A program made the translations under genes and the position numbers. Shown here one piece after another: positions 11,371-22,140 of a stretch of 64,000 nucleotides of DNA. Every line of letters begins with the position of its first letter. Within the stretch, counting starts at the first letter, position 1. The notes beneath the pieces are model-generated. The model was not told the origin of the DNA and did not search any database. It saw only the letters and a list, made by a program, of their open reading frames with translations. The DNA is taken from positions 36,623,331-36,687,330 of the forward strand of contig JANAVB010029819.1 in the NCBI GenBank assembly GCA_029216955.1, in the 5' to 3' direction. The DNA is from Iris pallida. Taxonomy: Eukaryota; Streptophyta; Magnoliopsida; Asparagales; Iridaceae.

Positions 11371-14300
11371 TTAATGGTTCAAGAGAAACCATATTGCAGC
11401 TTTTAAACTTGCATTTGGAATTTTCTTTTGCTTGGATAAAGAAGAGGCGGAGGCTTCAAAATCTGAGACCAGATCTGGATGAATCCACAAGATTTCCCCT
11501 TTAGAAGTAGTCAAGGGGAAAAGTCCTTCATGTCGGGGAGGAGAAAGGTTCACGAACTCCAGAGTAGTCCGAGGAATGGGAACTACGCCTTCTTCAACCT
11601 GCAGAGGTGTGAAGTCACCGAACTGAACAGAGACGACATTAGCCGTCACCGTCTTTTCGTCCTGTTCGAGAGTTACTGCTCCAGATTTGATCATTTCTTG
11701 TATTTTTCCTTTAAGCACATAGCATGCTCGAGTAGGATGTCCGATGAATCTGTGGTAAACACAATACTTAGGATGATCAGTCTTACCAACCTCTTCCGGC
11801 CTTTTGGGGTCGGGCAATTGAAGTTTGTTGCTTTTGGTAAGACAGTCGAAGATCCCCATGATATCATCCTTATCAAAGGAATATTCCTCCTTGGGACACT
11901 GCGGTCTCTGGGGTTGCTGAGACGAAGTAGGAGCAGGTTGAGAAACGTTGACAGCTAACACTTCTTTGCTTCTCAAGTCAATGGCCAAAGTTTCCTTAGG
12001 AGCAGAGGTATCTTTGCCTTTTCTATTATTATTCTGGCGATTGTTGTTGTTGCCAGAATTTGAATTTTGATCATCTTGGTCGGGATTCATGTGAACCCCC
12101 AATGTCTTGAACTTTTCGGCGCTGAGTTCTGCTGCCTTAGCATTGATTATGAAAGAAGGCCAATCCTGGAACTGAGTAGCCCCTGTCCACATACTAACAA
12201 TTGGCAAGAGATTATTCTTGCAAGTGTCAATGGTGACAGCAGATGGGGTCCCCATTGGCATCTTGAGAGCTTCGCGACGAAACCTCTCAATAAATTGCTC
12301 AACAGGCTCATTATTTCTTTGCTTGATTTTAATGAGGGCTGACATAGTCATGTCGTTGACACCTTCATAAAATTGTTCAAGGAATATCTGCTTGAAGCCT
12401 GCAAATGAAGTGATGGACCCGTCTGGTAGACTTCGGTACCAGTCATAAGCAGCGCCAGTTAAGCAACTGACGAATACCCGAGTAAGAAGGGCATCATTAG
12501 GCTGAAGAGGATCAGTCATCAATTCAAAATGATTAATATACTGATTGGGAGATGAAGTGCCATCGAACTGCATAATGGTGGGGAATTTGTATTTTGGTGG
12601 AAACTGCATTTTCTTCCATTCGGCGGGATAGGGTTGTTTAATGCCCAACCGTTGTAAGCCTTCCTTTTGTGTATAGGCTTCAAATTGATTCCGCAATTGT
12701 TCAACAGCATCATTAGCATTCCCTGAAGATTGAGGATTGCTAGATTGATTAGTAATAGCCGGAGGAGGAACCGCATGGTAAGCATCACCCCCAGCACCAG
12801 TTTGGCTAAAAGTAACCTGAGCTGGTACTGTGATGTTTGGAAGAGGTGGTACCCCCAGACCAGGGTTCTGAGGAGTGGAAGAAATCAATGGTTCAGGAGT
12901 TATGACCGGTGGAGTGTGCTGAGCCATAATAACATCATGCATTTTAGCCATCATTTCGGCCATAGTCTTCAATTGTTCTTCTAGTGCAACAATCCTTTGA
13001 TTCTGATTGTTAGAACCAGAAGCATCTTGTTCTTCAGTAACGTATGCTGTCACTTCTCGTGCCATGACAGATGACACAATTTGTTTAGAGCCATCACTGT
13101 CGACAACAAAGTCTGAATTACCCCCATCATGAGAAGTAGACCGATCACTGTAAGGGAGATTCCTTTGACCGATTGTTTCTCGGTTTCGAGATCGAGTATG
13201 CTGGTAAACACAATCATCTGATTCTCTAAGTCGGTCAAGATAGTGCTGGCTAGGTCTCCGGGTCTTTCCGTGCTTGTATTTTCTACCCCCAGAGTCTCTG
13301 GAAGTCATGTTGACGGAGGCAAACATTACCTCTTCTTCATCATCACTCTTTTGATCAACAGAAGGGAAAGCCAGACGCTCGAAGACAGAACGTTTGGTTG
13401 TTTGGCAACAACATTTGATAACCACTTCGTGAGGATGATTGCAATGATGAACTTGTGATTGTTTGGGAGAACTGGGGGTGATATTCCATTTCTGCCTGAG
13501 ATGATCCCGAAGATCAGAGACAATGGGACGAGAAGAAGTAGTAGGGATATACTCATAGATGACATTTGGAACATGATTCCGATTTCGTAAACGTTCGATT
13601 CCATGAGTATAAAGAGAGGTACTCATCTGATTGGCGTAATTGTCAGGATTCCCTGCCTCAAAAGGTTGATACTGAGGCAAGTTGATCTTAGCATGCTTGC
13701 GTTTTACAGAGGTAGGTTTTGATTGGGGTTTTCTATTGAGATATGCCCGTAAATCATTTAAACTGCCCTTGAGAACCTCAGTTTGTGAAACTTGTAATTT
13801 GCCTTGTTCGGATCGTGAAATCCGCAAATTAGGCAATTCCTGAATATTTGCCTTGGGAGTAGGTAAAATGCCTCTCTGATTAGTACGAGAACCCCTGTTA
13901 AGGAGGATATTCGTACTAATAGGTGCAGAGGCACTATCAGTTGGATCCTCCTCGATAAGAATCGAAGAAGACTTGGAAAAGGCCAGAGGACCCTTTCCAT
14001 TGTTTTGAGATGAAGGGATAGCTAAAGAGCATTTCCCTCTGTTATCTTCCAAGTTTTGCGCTTGGGAAGATTGGGAGAAGACCAAGGGGCCTTTTCCTTT
14101 TGATAGAATCGAAGAAGGAGCAGCCAAAGGACTGTCCTCAGCAAACTGCGCCTGTACAGTTTTGGGTTTCTGGATTCTGGAATGATCCGGAGTAGACTGC
14201 GTCTGAGCAGCAGCAGAAGATTTGGCTTGTGCCAATTTGGCACAAACTATGCCAGAAGAAGGTTTGGTGGCAGACTGCGCCTGAGTAGACTGTGCCTGTT

Positions 14301-15447
14301 TAGTCAGGGCAGCAGATGTATTGGATTGAGCCTTGGCAGCAGCAGAAGATTTGACTTGTGCCAATTTGGCACAAACTGTGCCAGAAGAAGGTTTGGTGGC
14401 AGACTGCGCCTGTTTCCCTAAGGAGAGAATAGACTGCGCCTGCTTGTGAGGCAGAGATTGTGCTGTTTTGGCATGAACTGTGCCAAAAGATGGTTTGACA
14501 GCAGACTGCGCCTGTTTCTCTAAGGAGAGAACGGACCGCGCCTGATTGTGAGGCAGAGATTGTGCTGTTTTGGCATGAACTGTGCCAAAAGATGGTTTGA
14601 CAGCAGACTGTGCCTGTTTCCCTAAGGAGAGAACAGACTGCGCCTGATTGTGAGGCAGAGATTGTGCTGTTTTGGCATGAACTGTGCCAAAAGATGGTTT
14701 GACAGCAGACTGTGCCTGTTTCCCTAAGGAGAGAACAGACTGCGCCTGATTGTGAGGCAGAGATTGTGCTGTTTTGGCATGAACTGTGCCAAAAGATGGT
14801 TTGACAGCAGACTGCGCCTGTTTCTCTAAGGAGAGAACGGACCGCGCCTGATTGTGAGGCAGAGATTGTGCTGTTTTGGCATGAACTGTGCCAAAAGATG
14901 GTTTGACAGCAGACTGTGCCTGTTTCCCTAAGGAGAGAACAGACTGCGCCTGATTGTGAGGCAGAGATTGTGCTGTTTTGGCATGAACTGTGCCAAAAGA
15001 TGGTTTGACAGCAGACTGCGCCTGTTTCCCTAAGGAGAGAACAGACTGCGCCTGATTGTGAGGCAGAGATTGTGCTGTTTTGGCATGAACTGTGCCAAAA
15101 GATGGTTTAACAGCAGACTGCGCCTGTTTCCCTAAGGAGAGAACAGACTGCGCCTGATTACCAGAGATAGACACTGGTGTCTTAGAAACAGCAGGTTGTG
15201 CCGAGGAAGTGGCAGCGTTCTTCATTAGAGAAGTAGCAGAGTTCTTGGGAGCCCACACTGAGCGAGTCTTGCTCTTGACGGAAGTCGTAGTGCGGCGAGG
15301 AGTGCTTTGTGCATTAATCATTGCTTCGTAGGCCGTTTGGTCAACTTTTACGACCAAAGTCTTCTGCGTCGAGCCGATAGACGCCGTGTCACATTGAGTT
15401 GTCACCTCTTCATCGGAGGAAAAGGCAATCTCCAGCAGAGTCGCCAT
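11371..15447 (-). CDS. gag: TE2 Gag-like polyprotein, 1358 aa, intact
   Basis: A single open frame of 1358 codons. I chose the ATG at 15447 because it overlaps the primer binding site and gives the same MATLL start as TE3 (M1). Residues about 80-370 are tandem 34-residue repeats rich in QAQS. A long polar region follows, then a Gag core (about residues 960-1150) with YPAEWKK, PPKYKF and AYDWY, and a variant zinc motif CVYHRFIGHPTRAC (C-x2-H-x4-H-x4-C). The frame stops shortly after an 'LVSDF' segment, equivalent to 'LVSEV' in TE1 and TE3, so the protease is missing. It would form particles and bind RNA, using enzymes supplied by another element. It is the only long intact retrotransposon frame in the window. 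As a protein it may be real; expression is unknown. Confidence 0.85.
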   Translation of the reverse strand: MATLLEIAFSSDEEVTTQCDTASIGSTQKTLVVKVDQTAYEAMINAQSTPRRTTTSVKSKTRSVWAPKNSATSLMKNAATSSAQPAVSKTPVSISGNQAQSVLSLGKQAQSAVKPSFGTVHAKTAQSLPHNQAQSVLSLGKQAQSAVKPSFGTVHAKTAQSLPHNQAQSVLSLGKQAQSAVKPSFGTVHAKTAQSLPHNQARSVLSLEKQAQSAVKPSFGTVHAKTAQSLPHNQAQSVLSLGKQAQSAVKPSFGTVHAKTAQSLPHNQAQSVLSLGKQAQSAVKPSFGTVHAKTAQSLPHNQARSVLSLEKQAQSAVKPSFGTVHAKTAQSLPHKQAQSILSLGKQAQSATKPSSGTVCAKLAQVKSSAAAKAQSNTSAALTKQAQSTQAQSATKPSSGIVCAKLAQAKSSAAAQTQSTPDHSRIQKPKTVQAQFAEDSPLAAPSSILSKGKGPLVFSQSSQAQNLEDNRGKCSLAIPSSQNNGKGPLAFSKSSSILIEEDPTDSASAPISTNILLNRGSRTNQRGILPTPKANIQELPNLRISRSEQGKLQVSQTEVLKGSLNDLRAYLNRKPQSKPTSVKRKHAKINLPQYQPFEAGNPDNYANQMSTSLYTHGIERLRNRNHVPNVIYEYIPTTSSRPIVSDLRDHLRQKWNITPSSPKQSQVHHCNHPHEVVIKCCCQTTKRSVFERLAFPSVDQKSDDEEEVMFASVNMTSRDSGGRKYKHGKTRRPSQHYLDRLRESDDCVYQHTRSRNRETIGQRNLPYSDRSTSHDGGNSDFVVDSDGSKQIVSSVMAREVTAYVTEEQDASGSNNQNQRIVALEEQLKTMAEMMAKMHDVIMAQHTPPVITPEPLISSTPQNPGLGVPPLPNITVPAQVTFSQTGAGGDAYHAVPPPAITNQSSNPQSSGNANDAVEQLRNQFEAYTQKEGLQRLGIKQPYPAEWKKMQFPPKYKFPTIMQFDGTSSPNQYINHFELMTDPLQPNDALLTRVFVSCLTGAAYDWYRSLPDGSITSFAGFKQIFLEQFYEGVNDMTMSALIKIKQRNNEPVEQFIERFRREALKMPMGTPSAVTIDTCKNNLLPIVSMWTGATQFQDWPSFIINAKAAELSAEKFKTLGVHMNPDQDDQNSNSGNNNNRQNNNRKGKDTSAPKETLAIDLRSKEVLAVNVSQPAPTSSQQPQRPQCPKEEYSFDKDDIMGIFDCLTKSNKLQLPDPKRPEEVGKTDHPKYCVYHRFIGHPTRACYVLKGKIQEMIKSGAVTLEQDEKTVTANVVSVQFGDFTPLQVEEGVVPIPRTTLEFVNLSPPRHEGLFPLTTSKGEILWIHPDLVSDFEASASSLSKQKKIPNASLKAAIWFLLNH
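14435..15165 (-). repeat. 102-bp tandem repeats inside TE2 gag
   Basis: About seven direct copies of a 102-bp unit; for example, the text TGTGCTGTTTTGGCATGAAC recurs every 102 bp from 14459. Each unit encodes 34 residues and carries two copies of the CTGCGCCT-type motif read as QAQS. The copies are nearly identical, pointing to recent expansion or homogenisation. Confidence 0.92.
15429..15446 (-). other. TE2 primer binding site overlapping the gag start
   Basis: The - strand reads TGGCGACTCTGCTGGAGA, 3 nt after the 5' LTR. The A and T of the gag ATG sit directly beside its first base, so the site encodes MATLLE. Confidence 0.85.
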
Positions 15448-15449
15448 TT

Positions 15450-16737
15450 TGTTTGCAAAAACAAAAGTATAATCTTTATTTCACAAACTTTGTAAAGAAT
15501 ATTATAAGAATTCTGGGAAAGTACAACTATAGGAATCCGATCAGAAAATGATCGCTTTATCCCTTGGACGATGTGAACTTTTGAAGACGAAAGCTTTTGA
15601 AGATGACTGAAGGCAGGAAGCCTCTGATGGAACGAAGGCAGGAAGCCTCTGATGAACTGAAGGCGAAGAGCCTCTGAAGAACGCAGCAGCACTTTAGCAA
15701 GAACTCCTGGATTCTCTGAAGAGAATAATCTCTCTGTGTGTAATCTGATCTCTCTGATCTCTCCTCTGTTGAATGGAAACGAAACTCTATTTATAGAGTT
15801 CTGAAATAACTGTTTTGGGCAGTTATTCTGGAGAGTGCCTGGTTGAAGTGCGCCTGTTTTGAGCACGTATGACAAACTGCGCCTGTTTTGAGCACGTATG
15901 ACAAACTGCGCCTGTTTTCACTCCATTATCACGAACGTGCACCAACTGCTCTAGACACGTGGCATTATTTGATTGACATGCGCTTGGTCGTGTACAGTTA
16001 GTGGGACACGTGTTGGACATGTAGAGTGGTAGTTAGGCGTTGATTTAGTCAAAGCGCGCCTGTTTCAGGGACACGTGGCAAGCTCTGAATTGATGTTGTA
16101 TTGAACTGCGCCTTCTTCACTGAGACGTAAGCGCAATCTGCAAAGTGTGCTTGATATAGTCAAAAGTAGGCGCAGTCTGTCGATAGTGCCTGGTTCTTCG
16201 ATGTAGGTGCAATCTGTCTAGACAGCTATCATATCTTCCTCGAGTGCTACGCTGTCAGAATAATGATAAGATATCTCTTCGATTTCCGTGCTATCAGATA
16301 ATGATGATTATGTGATCTACGCGCGGTTTGAGAAGCGCGCCTCTCTGAGTACTGAATAGGCACTATTTGAGTTTGATTGAGAAATGGGCGCCATTTGAGT
16401 TAAAAGTAGGCGCTGTTTGTTGTTGACTGAAAACTAGGCACAGTCTGCCCTGTTGACGGAAAATTAGGCACAGTCTGCCCTGTTGATGGAAAACTAGGCG
16501 CAGTCTGCCCAGATTCATGAATTAGGCGCAGTTTGGCTAGCTGGTTGAAAACTAGGCACAGTCTGCCCTGTTGACGGAAAACTAGGCACAGTCTGCCCAG
16601 ATTCATGAATTAGGCGCAGTTTGGCTAGCTGGCTGAAAACTAGGCACAGTCTGCCCTGTTGACGGAAAACTAGGCACAGTCTGCCCAGATTCATGAATTA
16701 GGCGCAGTTTGATTTTTTTTTTTTTTTTCGACCTACA
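15450..16737 (-). repeat. TE2 5' LTR (right on the map)
   Basis: Same content as 8951-10245 but with a shorter T run (about 16). Differences by eye are few, for example near 15510, 15780, 16112, 16276 and 16336. The palindromic TATA region lies at about 15786-15803. Confidence 0.93.
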
Positions 16738-16742
16738 ACTCC
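16738..16742. repeat. TSD of TE2, right copy (ACTCC)
   Basis: Matches 8946-8950. The TE1 reading frame resumes here. Confidence 0.93.
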
Positions 16743-18442
16743 TGCCCACCTATCTCTGTTCGAGCTCCTTCATCTTTACAAAGACTCCCGAGAAGCTCTC
16801 TGTGAACCTCTGAAGGATGCTGAATCCTTTCTCAGTCAGGTCAAGCAGCCTAAAGATCTTCCGACTGTATGTACGCACTGTTATTGTACGTATGAGATTA
16901 TCCCCAATATAACCTTCACCCAACAAGATATGCTGCTCCAACACAACCGACACAACAGGCCGCTGTACTATACAGGGTATATTTCGGATCAGTCAAGGTG
17001 AAGCAGATTCAGATCGATCCGGGGTCTTCCCTCAGCATCATCCCGAAGACGCTGCTCTCAACACTGGGGATCCCAATGTACCGACTGGCGCCCTCCAACA
17101 CAACAATCAGTGGCTTTAACGCTAGCAAAAGCGAACCACTGGGCAAAATACGACTAAAGTGCCACATCGGTAACCTCAGAACCGAGGTCACTTGTTATGT
17201 CGTGGACGCTGAAGTCAACTACAACCTTATGTTGGGTCGCCCATGGCTGCATGAGTACATGGTGGTGCCGTCCACGCTCCACCAATGTATGGAGTACGTA
17301 TCCACCAACAACGTCATCCGTACGGAGTTCGCGGACATCGACCCTTTCAAAGGGATTGAAGCCTACTTCACCGATGCTGACTTATACAAATCACTTGACG
17401 AGGAGGAAGCCAATGATGCTGACGACGAAGCAGAAACGGCAGCAGAGCCGGACATGGAGCCTGAGGTCACCCCCGATGCTCCTTTGAAGATCCGACTCAA
17501 AGGCAAACCACCTCAGAAGTTGCCTCCCATGAGCATTAAGCTACCCAAAAAAGCACCAGCTGCTCCTGAAGCTCCCCTGAAGATACGGCTCAAGAGAAAT
17601 CCGCCTTAAACATCAACCCCCTCGTGGCAAAACTACAGAAAAAGGCGTCAATCACCGGAGGCACAACGAAGGCACCTCTGAAGGTGCGTCTTAAGGGCAA
17701 GCCGCCGCCATCCCAGCCGCCAGAGAAGGCCCACGTAGTCCTCTCGGACTCCAAAGCCAACGCTGTGGTGGACTCTTCCGATCCTACTCTAGTGCTTACA
17801 GATGAAGAGTTGGAGGAATATATTTCGGCTGATGTAGATGCCCCTTCTCTGGACAATGTAATCCCGCGGGATAAAATCTCATATTTCATCAATAACAGAG
17901 TGTCTTTTAATTATTCTAGTCTTCCACATTGGAATGCCATGTATACATTAGATAACGCTCTACGGTCGTTGCAAACACAAATAACGACCGTCCATCATGT
18001 AAATCGAGTAGTCCCGTCCCAAGGGATCTGTTACATAGTCCCACCACGGAGTCGAGACGAAGAATCCATCATCTTCGGCAAGGTTGAGCGTCATCAAGAC
18101 CTCCCGCCACTCGAACCAGAACCAGATGCCGGCAGAATGTAACTTTATCGGTACACGGATAAGGCAAAGTACCTCATCCAAAAGATGGGTTACGACCTAA
18201 AAAGCAACAAAGGTCTGAACTATGGCAAAGGTCGACGTCTCCCTCTCCGGCTTCCAACACCTAAAGGAAAGCCGCAGGACTATTACAATCGAACTCGACG
18301 GGGGGTAGGCTATGTCACGCCGCCGTCAACTCTAGAGAGTTCAGACACGGAAGAAGTAGAACATTCTCACTCGTCTGAAGCATCAACGTGGGACTCCGAT
18401 ACCAGTATCAGCTCAGTCTTCAAGAGGGTGCTGTCAGCCAAC
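16743..18442 (+). pseudogene. TE1 protease and linker region, disrupted
   Basis: This continues the TE1 polyprotein after TE2. A retropepsin-type aspartic protease is marked by IDPGSSLSIIP (about 17015-17047; DPG in place of the common DTG or DSG, as also in TE3), YNLMLGRPWLHEY downstream, and a flap-like 'ISGF' segment. It would cut Gag-Pol. A linker with repeated 'KIRLKGKPP' segments follows, a form also seen in TE3 as 'TIRLPR' repeats. The frame is broken by a stop and frameshift near 17607 and a TAA at 18140-18142. The end (VLSANMT) is interrupted by TE3 and continues at 47405. Confidence 0.85.
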
Positions 18443-18447
18443 ATGAC
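18443..18447. repeat. TSD of TE3, left copy (ATGAC)
   Basis: ATGAC precedes the TE3 LTR and recurs at 47400-47404. Confidence 0.94.
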
Positions 18448-20075
18448 TGTTTGCCATTGATTGTAAAAGTACAGAACAGTTTTATGGGAGGACTGAACTT
18501 AGACTCACAATACAAACTTGCTTGTACAAAGAAAGCCTAGGGACGAAAACCTAGGTACAGCAGTCTAAGTATAATTGTTTATTTTAGATTCTAGGGGTGA
18601 CGGTAGAGGCTCGGGAAGGCGACGGCAGCCCTGCCTTACTCCTTGGACGATCGGTATGCGGCCTTGGCTCCTTGTAAAAAGATGGTTGGCGTTGGTGAAG
18701 AAATGCTCTTCTTGCTCTCCTCCTGTTGCTCTTCTGGCTTCTCTCTCTCTGTGTATTTTCTTTCCGACTATTGGGGAGTCTCTCTGTATATGCGTGTTTC
18801 TCTCTGATATTGTCTCCTTTACAAGGGAATGGTACCTTGCTATTTATAATAGTGGGATGTGATCATTAGGGTTGCCAATGATTAGCTCTTGGAGATGGCG
18901 GCGGCCCATAGATTGGTCAATCCAGGCCGTTCAGTTTTGATTGTGACGAATCCGAGCCATCGAGTGTAGATTACACCAAATCCCATTAGCAATTAATAAT
19001 GATTAGAATAAATCTTCCTCATAATGATTTTCTGATGTCTGCGAATAAATTAAATTTATTCTCCTGCCACGTGTCCCAGATTATTGGGATTTGACCCAAT
19101 CTTTGATGGCAGTAAATCTGAGAAATTAATCGGCTTAGGACACGTGTCCTAGGAGCCACTGGGGATCTGAACCATATGATAAGTGAGCCGCATATGACTT
19201 TGGGCCGTATAGGGTTAAGGCCACGTGTCAGGGCTGTCTGGGTAGTGGCCCTCCCTTGAGCCTTTGAACCACAGGGAAGTAATCATTGTGAGCCGCATAG
19301 GGATACATCCACCTGAGCCGCATGGAGATGATCCTCTTGAACCGTATGAGAAGTTTTTACTTGAGCCGCATGAGGCTTCCTCGGCCTGAACCGCATATGA
19401 CGGATTCACTCTGAACCGCATGAGAAGTCTTTGCTCGAGCCGCATGAGGCTTTCTCAGCCTGAGCCGCATAGGACTGATTCACTCTGAACCGCATAAGAA
19501 GTTCTTTGCTCGAGCCGTATGAGGCTTTCTCGGCCTGAGCCGCATAGGACGGATTCACTTTGAACCACATGAGAAGTGCTTTGCTCGAGCCGCATGAGGC
19601 TTTCTCGGCCTGAGCCGCATAGGACGGATTCACTTTGAACCGCATGAGAAGTGCTTTGCTCGAGCCGCATGAGGCTTTCTCGGCTTGAGCCGCATAGGAC
19701 GGATTCACTCTGAACCGCATGAGAAGTGAGCTGCATACGAACGTCCACGTGGCAAGGCCGCGTGGCATTTTTTATGGCTCTCGGGGATTTGTGTCAGAGA
19801 TCTCTTTTCTCTTCCCTAGAGATTCGTCATTATGACAATTACTTTTTTCCGTGTCAGGGCTGTTACTTTTTTAGAGTTGTCAGCCGTCAAGCAATTAATG
19901 CTAGAGGGCAGAGGAGAGGGCTGTCCTGCCACGTGTCTTTCTGAGCCGCATGGAATGTCTTGGACCGCATAGCCCCTTATGCCGCATGGCTCTCCGAGCC
20001 GCATGGGCTTTCTGAGCCGCATGGGGTTCTTTGGCCGCATGAGTCATTTTCTTTAGTATTTTTCATGCTTCTACA
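18448..20075 (-). repeat. TE3 3' LTR (left on the map)
   Basis: On the - strand it begins TGTAGAAGCATG and ends GGCAAACA. A sense TATA box (ATTATAAATAG on -) lies near 18839-18849. The motif GCCGCAT is very dense: see the array at 19330-19735 and further copies at 19938-20042. Confidence 0.94.
19330..19735. repeat. GCCGCAT array in TE3 LTR, 74-78 bp units
   Basis: About five units of the form CTCTGAACCGCATGAGAAG, a TTTGCTCGAGCCGCATGAGG segment, then CTGAGCCGCATAGGAC. Each unit carries three CCGCAT cores. The second LTR has the same array at about 46650-47045. Open frames across it on the - strand are a by-product of the repeat. Confidence 0.9.
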
Positions 20076-20339
20076 AGACCCCCTTCAAAGTTTTCAATTT
20101 GCAAAATTGAAATACTTTGAATAAGAAGCATGGCTGTGTTTTTCTAGCCGCATATGAAACCCTGACCGCATAGAAATCTTGGCCGCATAGGTTGTTCAGC
20201 CGCGTAGATGGTTCAGCCGCAGGGGACTGCTCATCCGCATAGCTTCTCGCCACGTCATTATTTGCCACGTATGGCAATCGTTGGCACTTAAACGTTGTTG
20301 ATTTTTTAAAGGCCGCTTTTTAGTGCGGGATCCGAGGAG
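20076..20339. promoter_or_regulatory. TE3 polypurine tract and distal upstream region of its antisense gene
   Basis: The polypurine tract CTTTGAAGGGGGTCT (- strand) is at 20076-20090. A cluster of GCCGCAT-type motifs follows at about 20140-20245. Before TE4 inserted, this DNA directly adjoined 31013 and was the distal promoter side of the antisense gene that starts at 31199. Confidence 0.7.
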
Positions 20340-20344
20340 CTTGG
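20340..20344. repeat. TSD of TE4, left copy (CTTGG)
   Basis: CTTGG precedes the TE4 LTR and recurs at 31008-31012. Confidence 0.93.
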
Positions 20345-21777
20345 TGTCACGACCCGCACCCTTATGAGGGGCACGAGCACGTGGGTATGTCCAGCCTACG
20401 CCGCAGTATCGACGGTAGAACGCTGTATATAACGTCTGTAAATACTACGACTAACAGTTTAAATGTACCTGTACAGTATATACTCTCCGAATGGAGGTGA
20501 CATATCAATACAGTCTCAATCACAGAATAAAACTAAGGTAGATAGCTCAGGAAGAGAACATATGATAAATGAAAGAGTAATAAGTCCAGAGTCCCATACA
20601 AGCCCAGATATATACAACATCACAGGGTATCAAAATATAATATAAAAACTATAATCTGATAAAGCTAGCTGGATCGCAGTCCAGTCAAACCTAGCTAACC
20701 TACACTACTCTGGAAGTTCAAAATCTAGTGGCTCTACTATAAGGCCACGATACAAGGCTACTCCATCTAACTCGAGCCCATAATAGGTCGAGCAGTCCGC
20801 CTCAGAGTCATCTGTAATATATCATAACGGTATCCTGTCAGGAAAATGAGCAAGTACAAACACTAATAGCAGTTCCATGTGAATTGACAAATTCTATAAG
20901 AGACAGTATAATGAACTACAAGACAAAGATATATGAAGACTTGGAAACCGTTCGGAAGCCGAGTTACAACCCTTAAACCAAATAAGGACCGGGGTTGTAA
21001 CTCTTCTCCCGAGCAGAACTTAGTCTCCAATCAAGGTACAATGTAAAGGCAATTAGAGCATGTGAGTAACTGTATATCATGGCATGGTGAGAAAATACTG
21101 AATGTAGAACAGAGCAGGATATATGATAAGATAAAGTAAATATAAAAATGATTTGAATTATTAGAGCGTTATGTGATCGGCTTGGAAAACATGATCAGGC
21201 TTTCCATCCGACCGGCTATGAACAATGTGTACAATAGAACGGTAAGGCCGGTCACCATGGAAAGCTATGAACGATGTAGGGTAAGGCTTTACCCGTCGTG
21301 AGGCGAGGGTATAGCTATGAACAATGTATATAGTAGAATAATGTGGGAATTTGATCACACAACCACTAATAACTCCCCATCCCCGAATAGTATAAAGGAT
21401 CCGGACATAACACGTCATGACACGGGATTCAAAAGCAGGTGATCAGCCCACTCCCAAGTCCATGTCTATACAAGTACAAGTAACAAGTCGAGTCATGTAC
21501 TAATATACCAAGTAACCCGGGAACAACATCTCATGACAGGATCCGACATATACTAGTCCGTGAACCATCGTGTTAGGAATCAAGTAAGACACTACAACTG
21601 AATCGGATATAGCAGATATCAAGACAATGAAAACTATCAGTGAATGTACTCGCCTGCTGTCCTGAGCTGTATGGTATATCAATGCTCAGAGTGGTAATCA
21701 GGAACCTAAAAATGAGATACTGTATGTTAATTTAGGTTAAACAAAGTTAAGAATAATTTCTAATGAATGATATAAAA

Positions 21778-22140
21778 TCTAGGTCAAACTAGGTCTCACT
21801 GAGTCACACCAAGTCCTGTCAAGTCAATCTAGGTCAAATCAAGTTATATCAAATCAATCTAAGTCAGACTAAGTCAACCCTAGGTCATACCAGTCATAGC
21901 AAGTCAAACGGGATCAAGAGTTGACTTACAGTTGACTTTTGGTCAAAAAGTCAACTCTGGTCAACTCTGGTCAACCCTGGGTCAACCCTAGGTCAAATAC
22001 GTCAAATGTTGACTAACAGTTGATTTTCAGTCAATTGGTCAACTCTGGTTTGGTTTTGGTTAATTCTAAGTCAAGTGTTGACTTGAAGTTGACTTTTGGT
22101 CAAAAAGTCAACTCTTGGTCAACGGAGGTCAAGACTAGCC
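21778..22140. promoter_or_regulatory. Dense TTGAC (W-box core) cluster in TE4 LTR
   Basis: About 25 copies of GTCAA or TTGAC occur within about 360 bp, in both orientations, including GTTGACTTTTGGTCAA palindrome-like pairs. TTGAC is the core of the W box bound by plant WRKY factors. The same tract is in the other LTR at about 28099-28470. Whether it is a working enhancer or a low-complexity expansion is not known. Confidence 0.55.

Larger units (their letters stand above)
8951..16737 (-). mobile_element. TE2: young non-autonomous gag-only Tat-like LTR retrotransposon
   Basis: The LTRs at 8951-10245 and 15450-16737 differ at only a handful of sites by eye, plus a poly-T length change, so this insertion is recent. 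The perfect ACTCC TSD shows insertion into TE1 at the gag/protease border. Only a long gag frame and a 30-bp minisatellite lie between the LTRs, with no protease, RT, RNase H or integrase. The primer binding site and polypurine tract match those of TE1 and TE3, so it was probably mobilised in trans by a related autonomous Tat element (inference). Confidence 0.93.

Noticed and set aside
19215..19768. Frames with GSSRESLMRLEQ-like repeats in the TE3 LTR
   Set aside because: These are translations of the GCCGCAT array in a non-coding LTR and occur in more than one frame.
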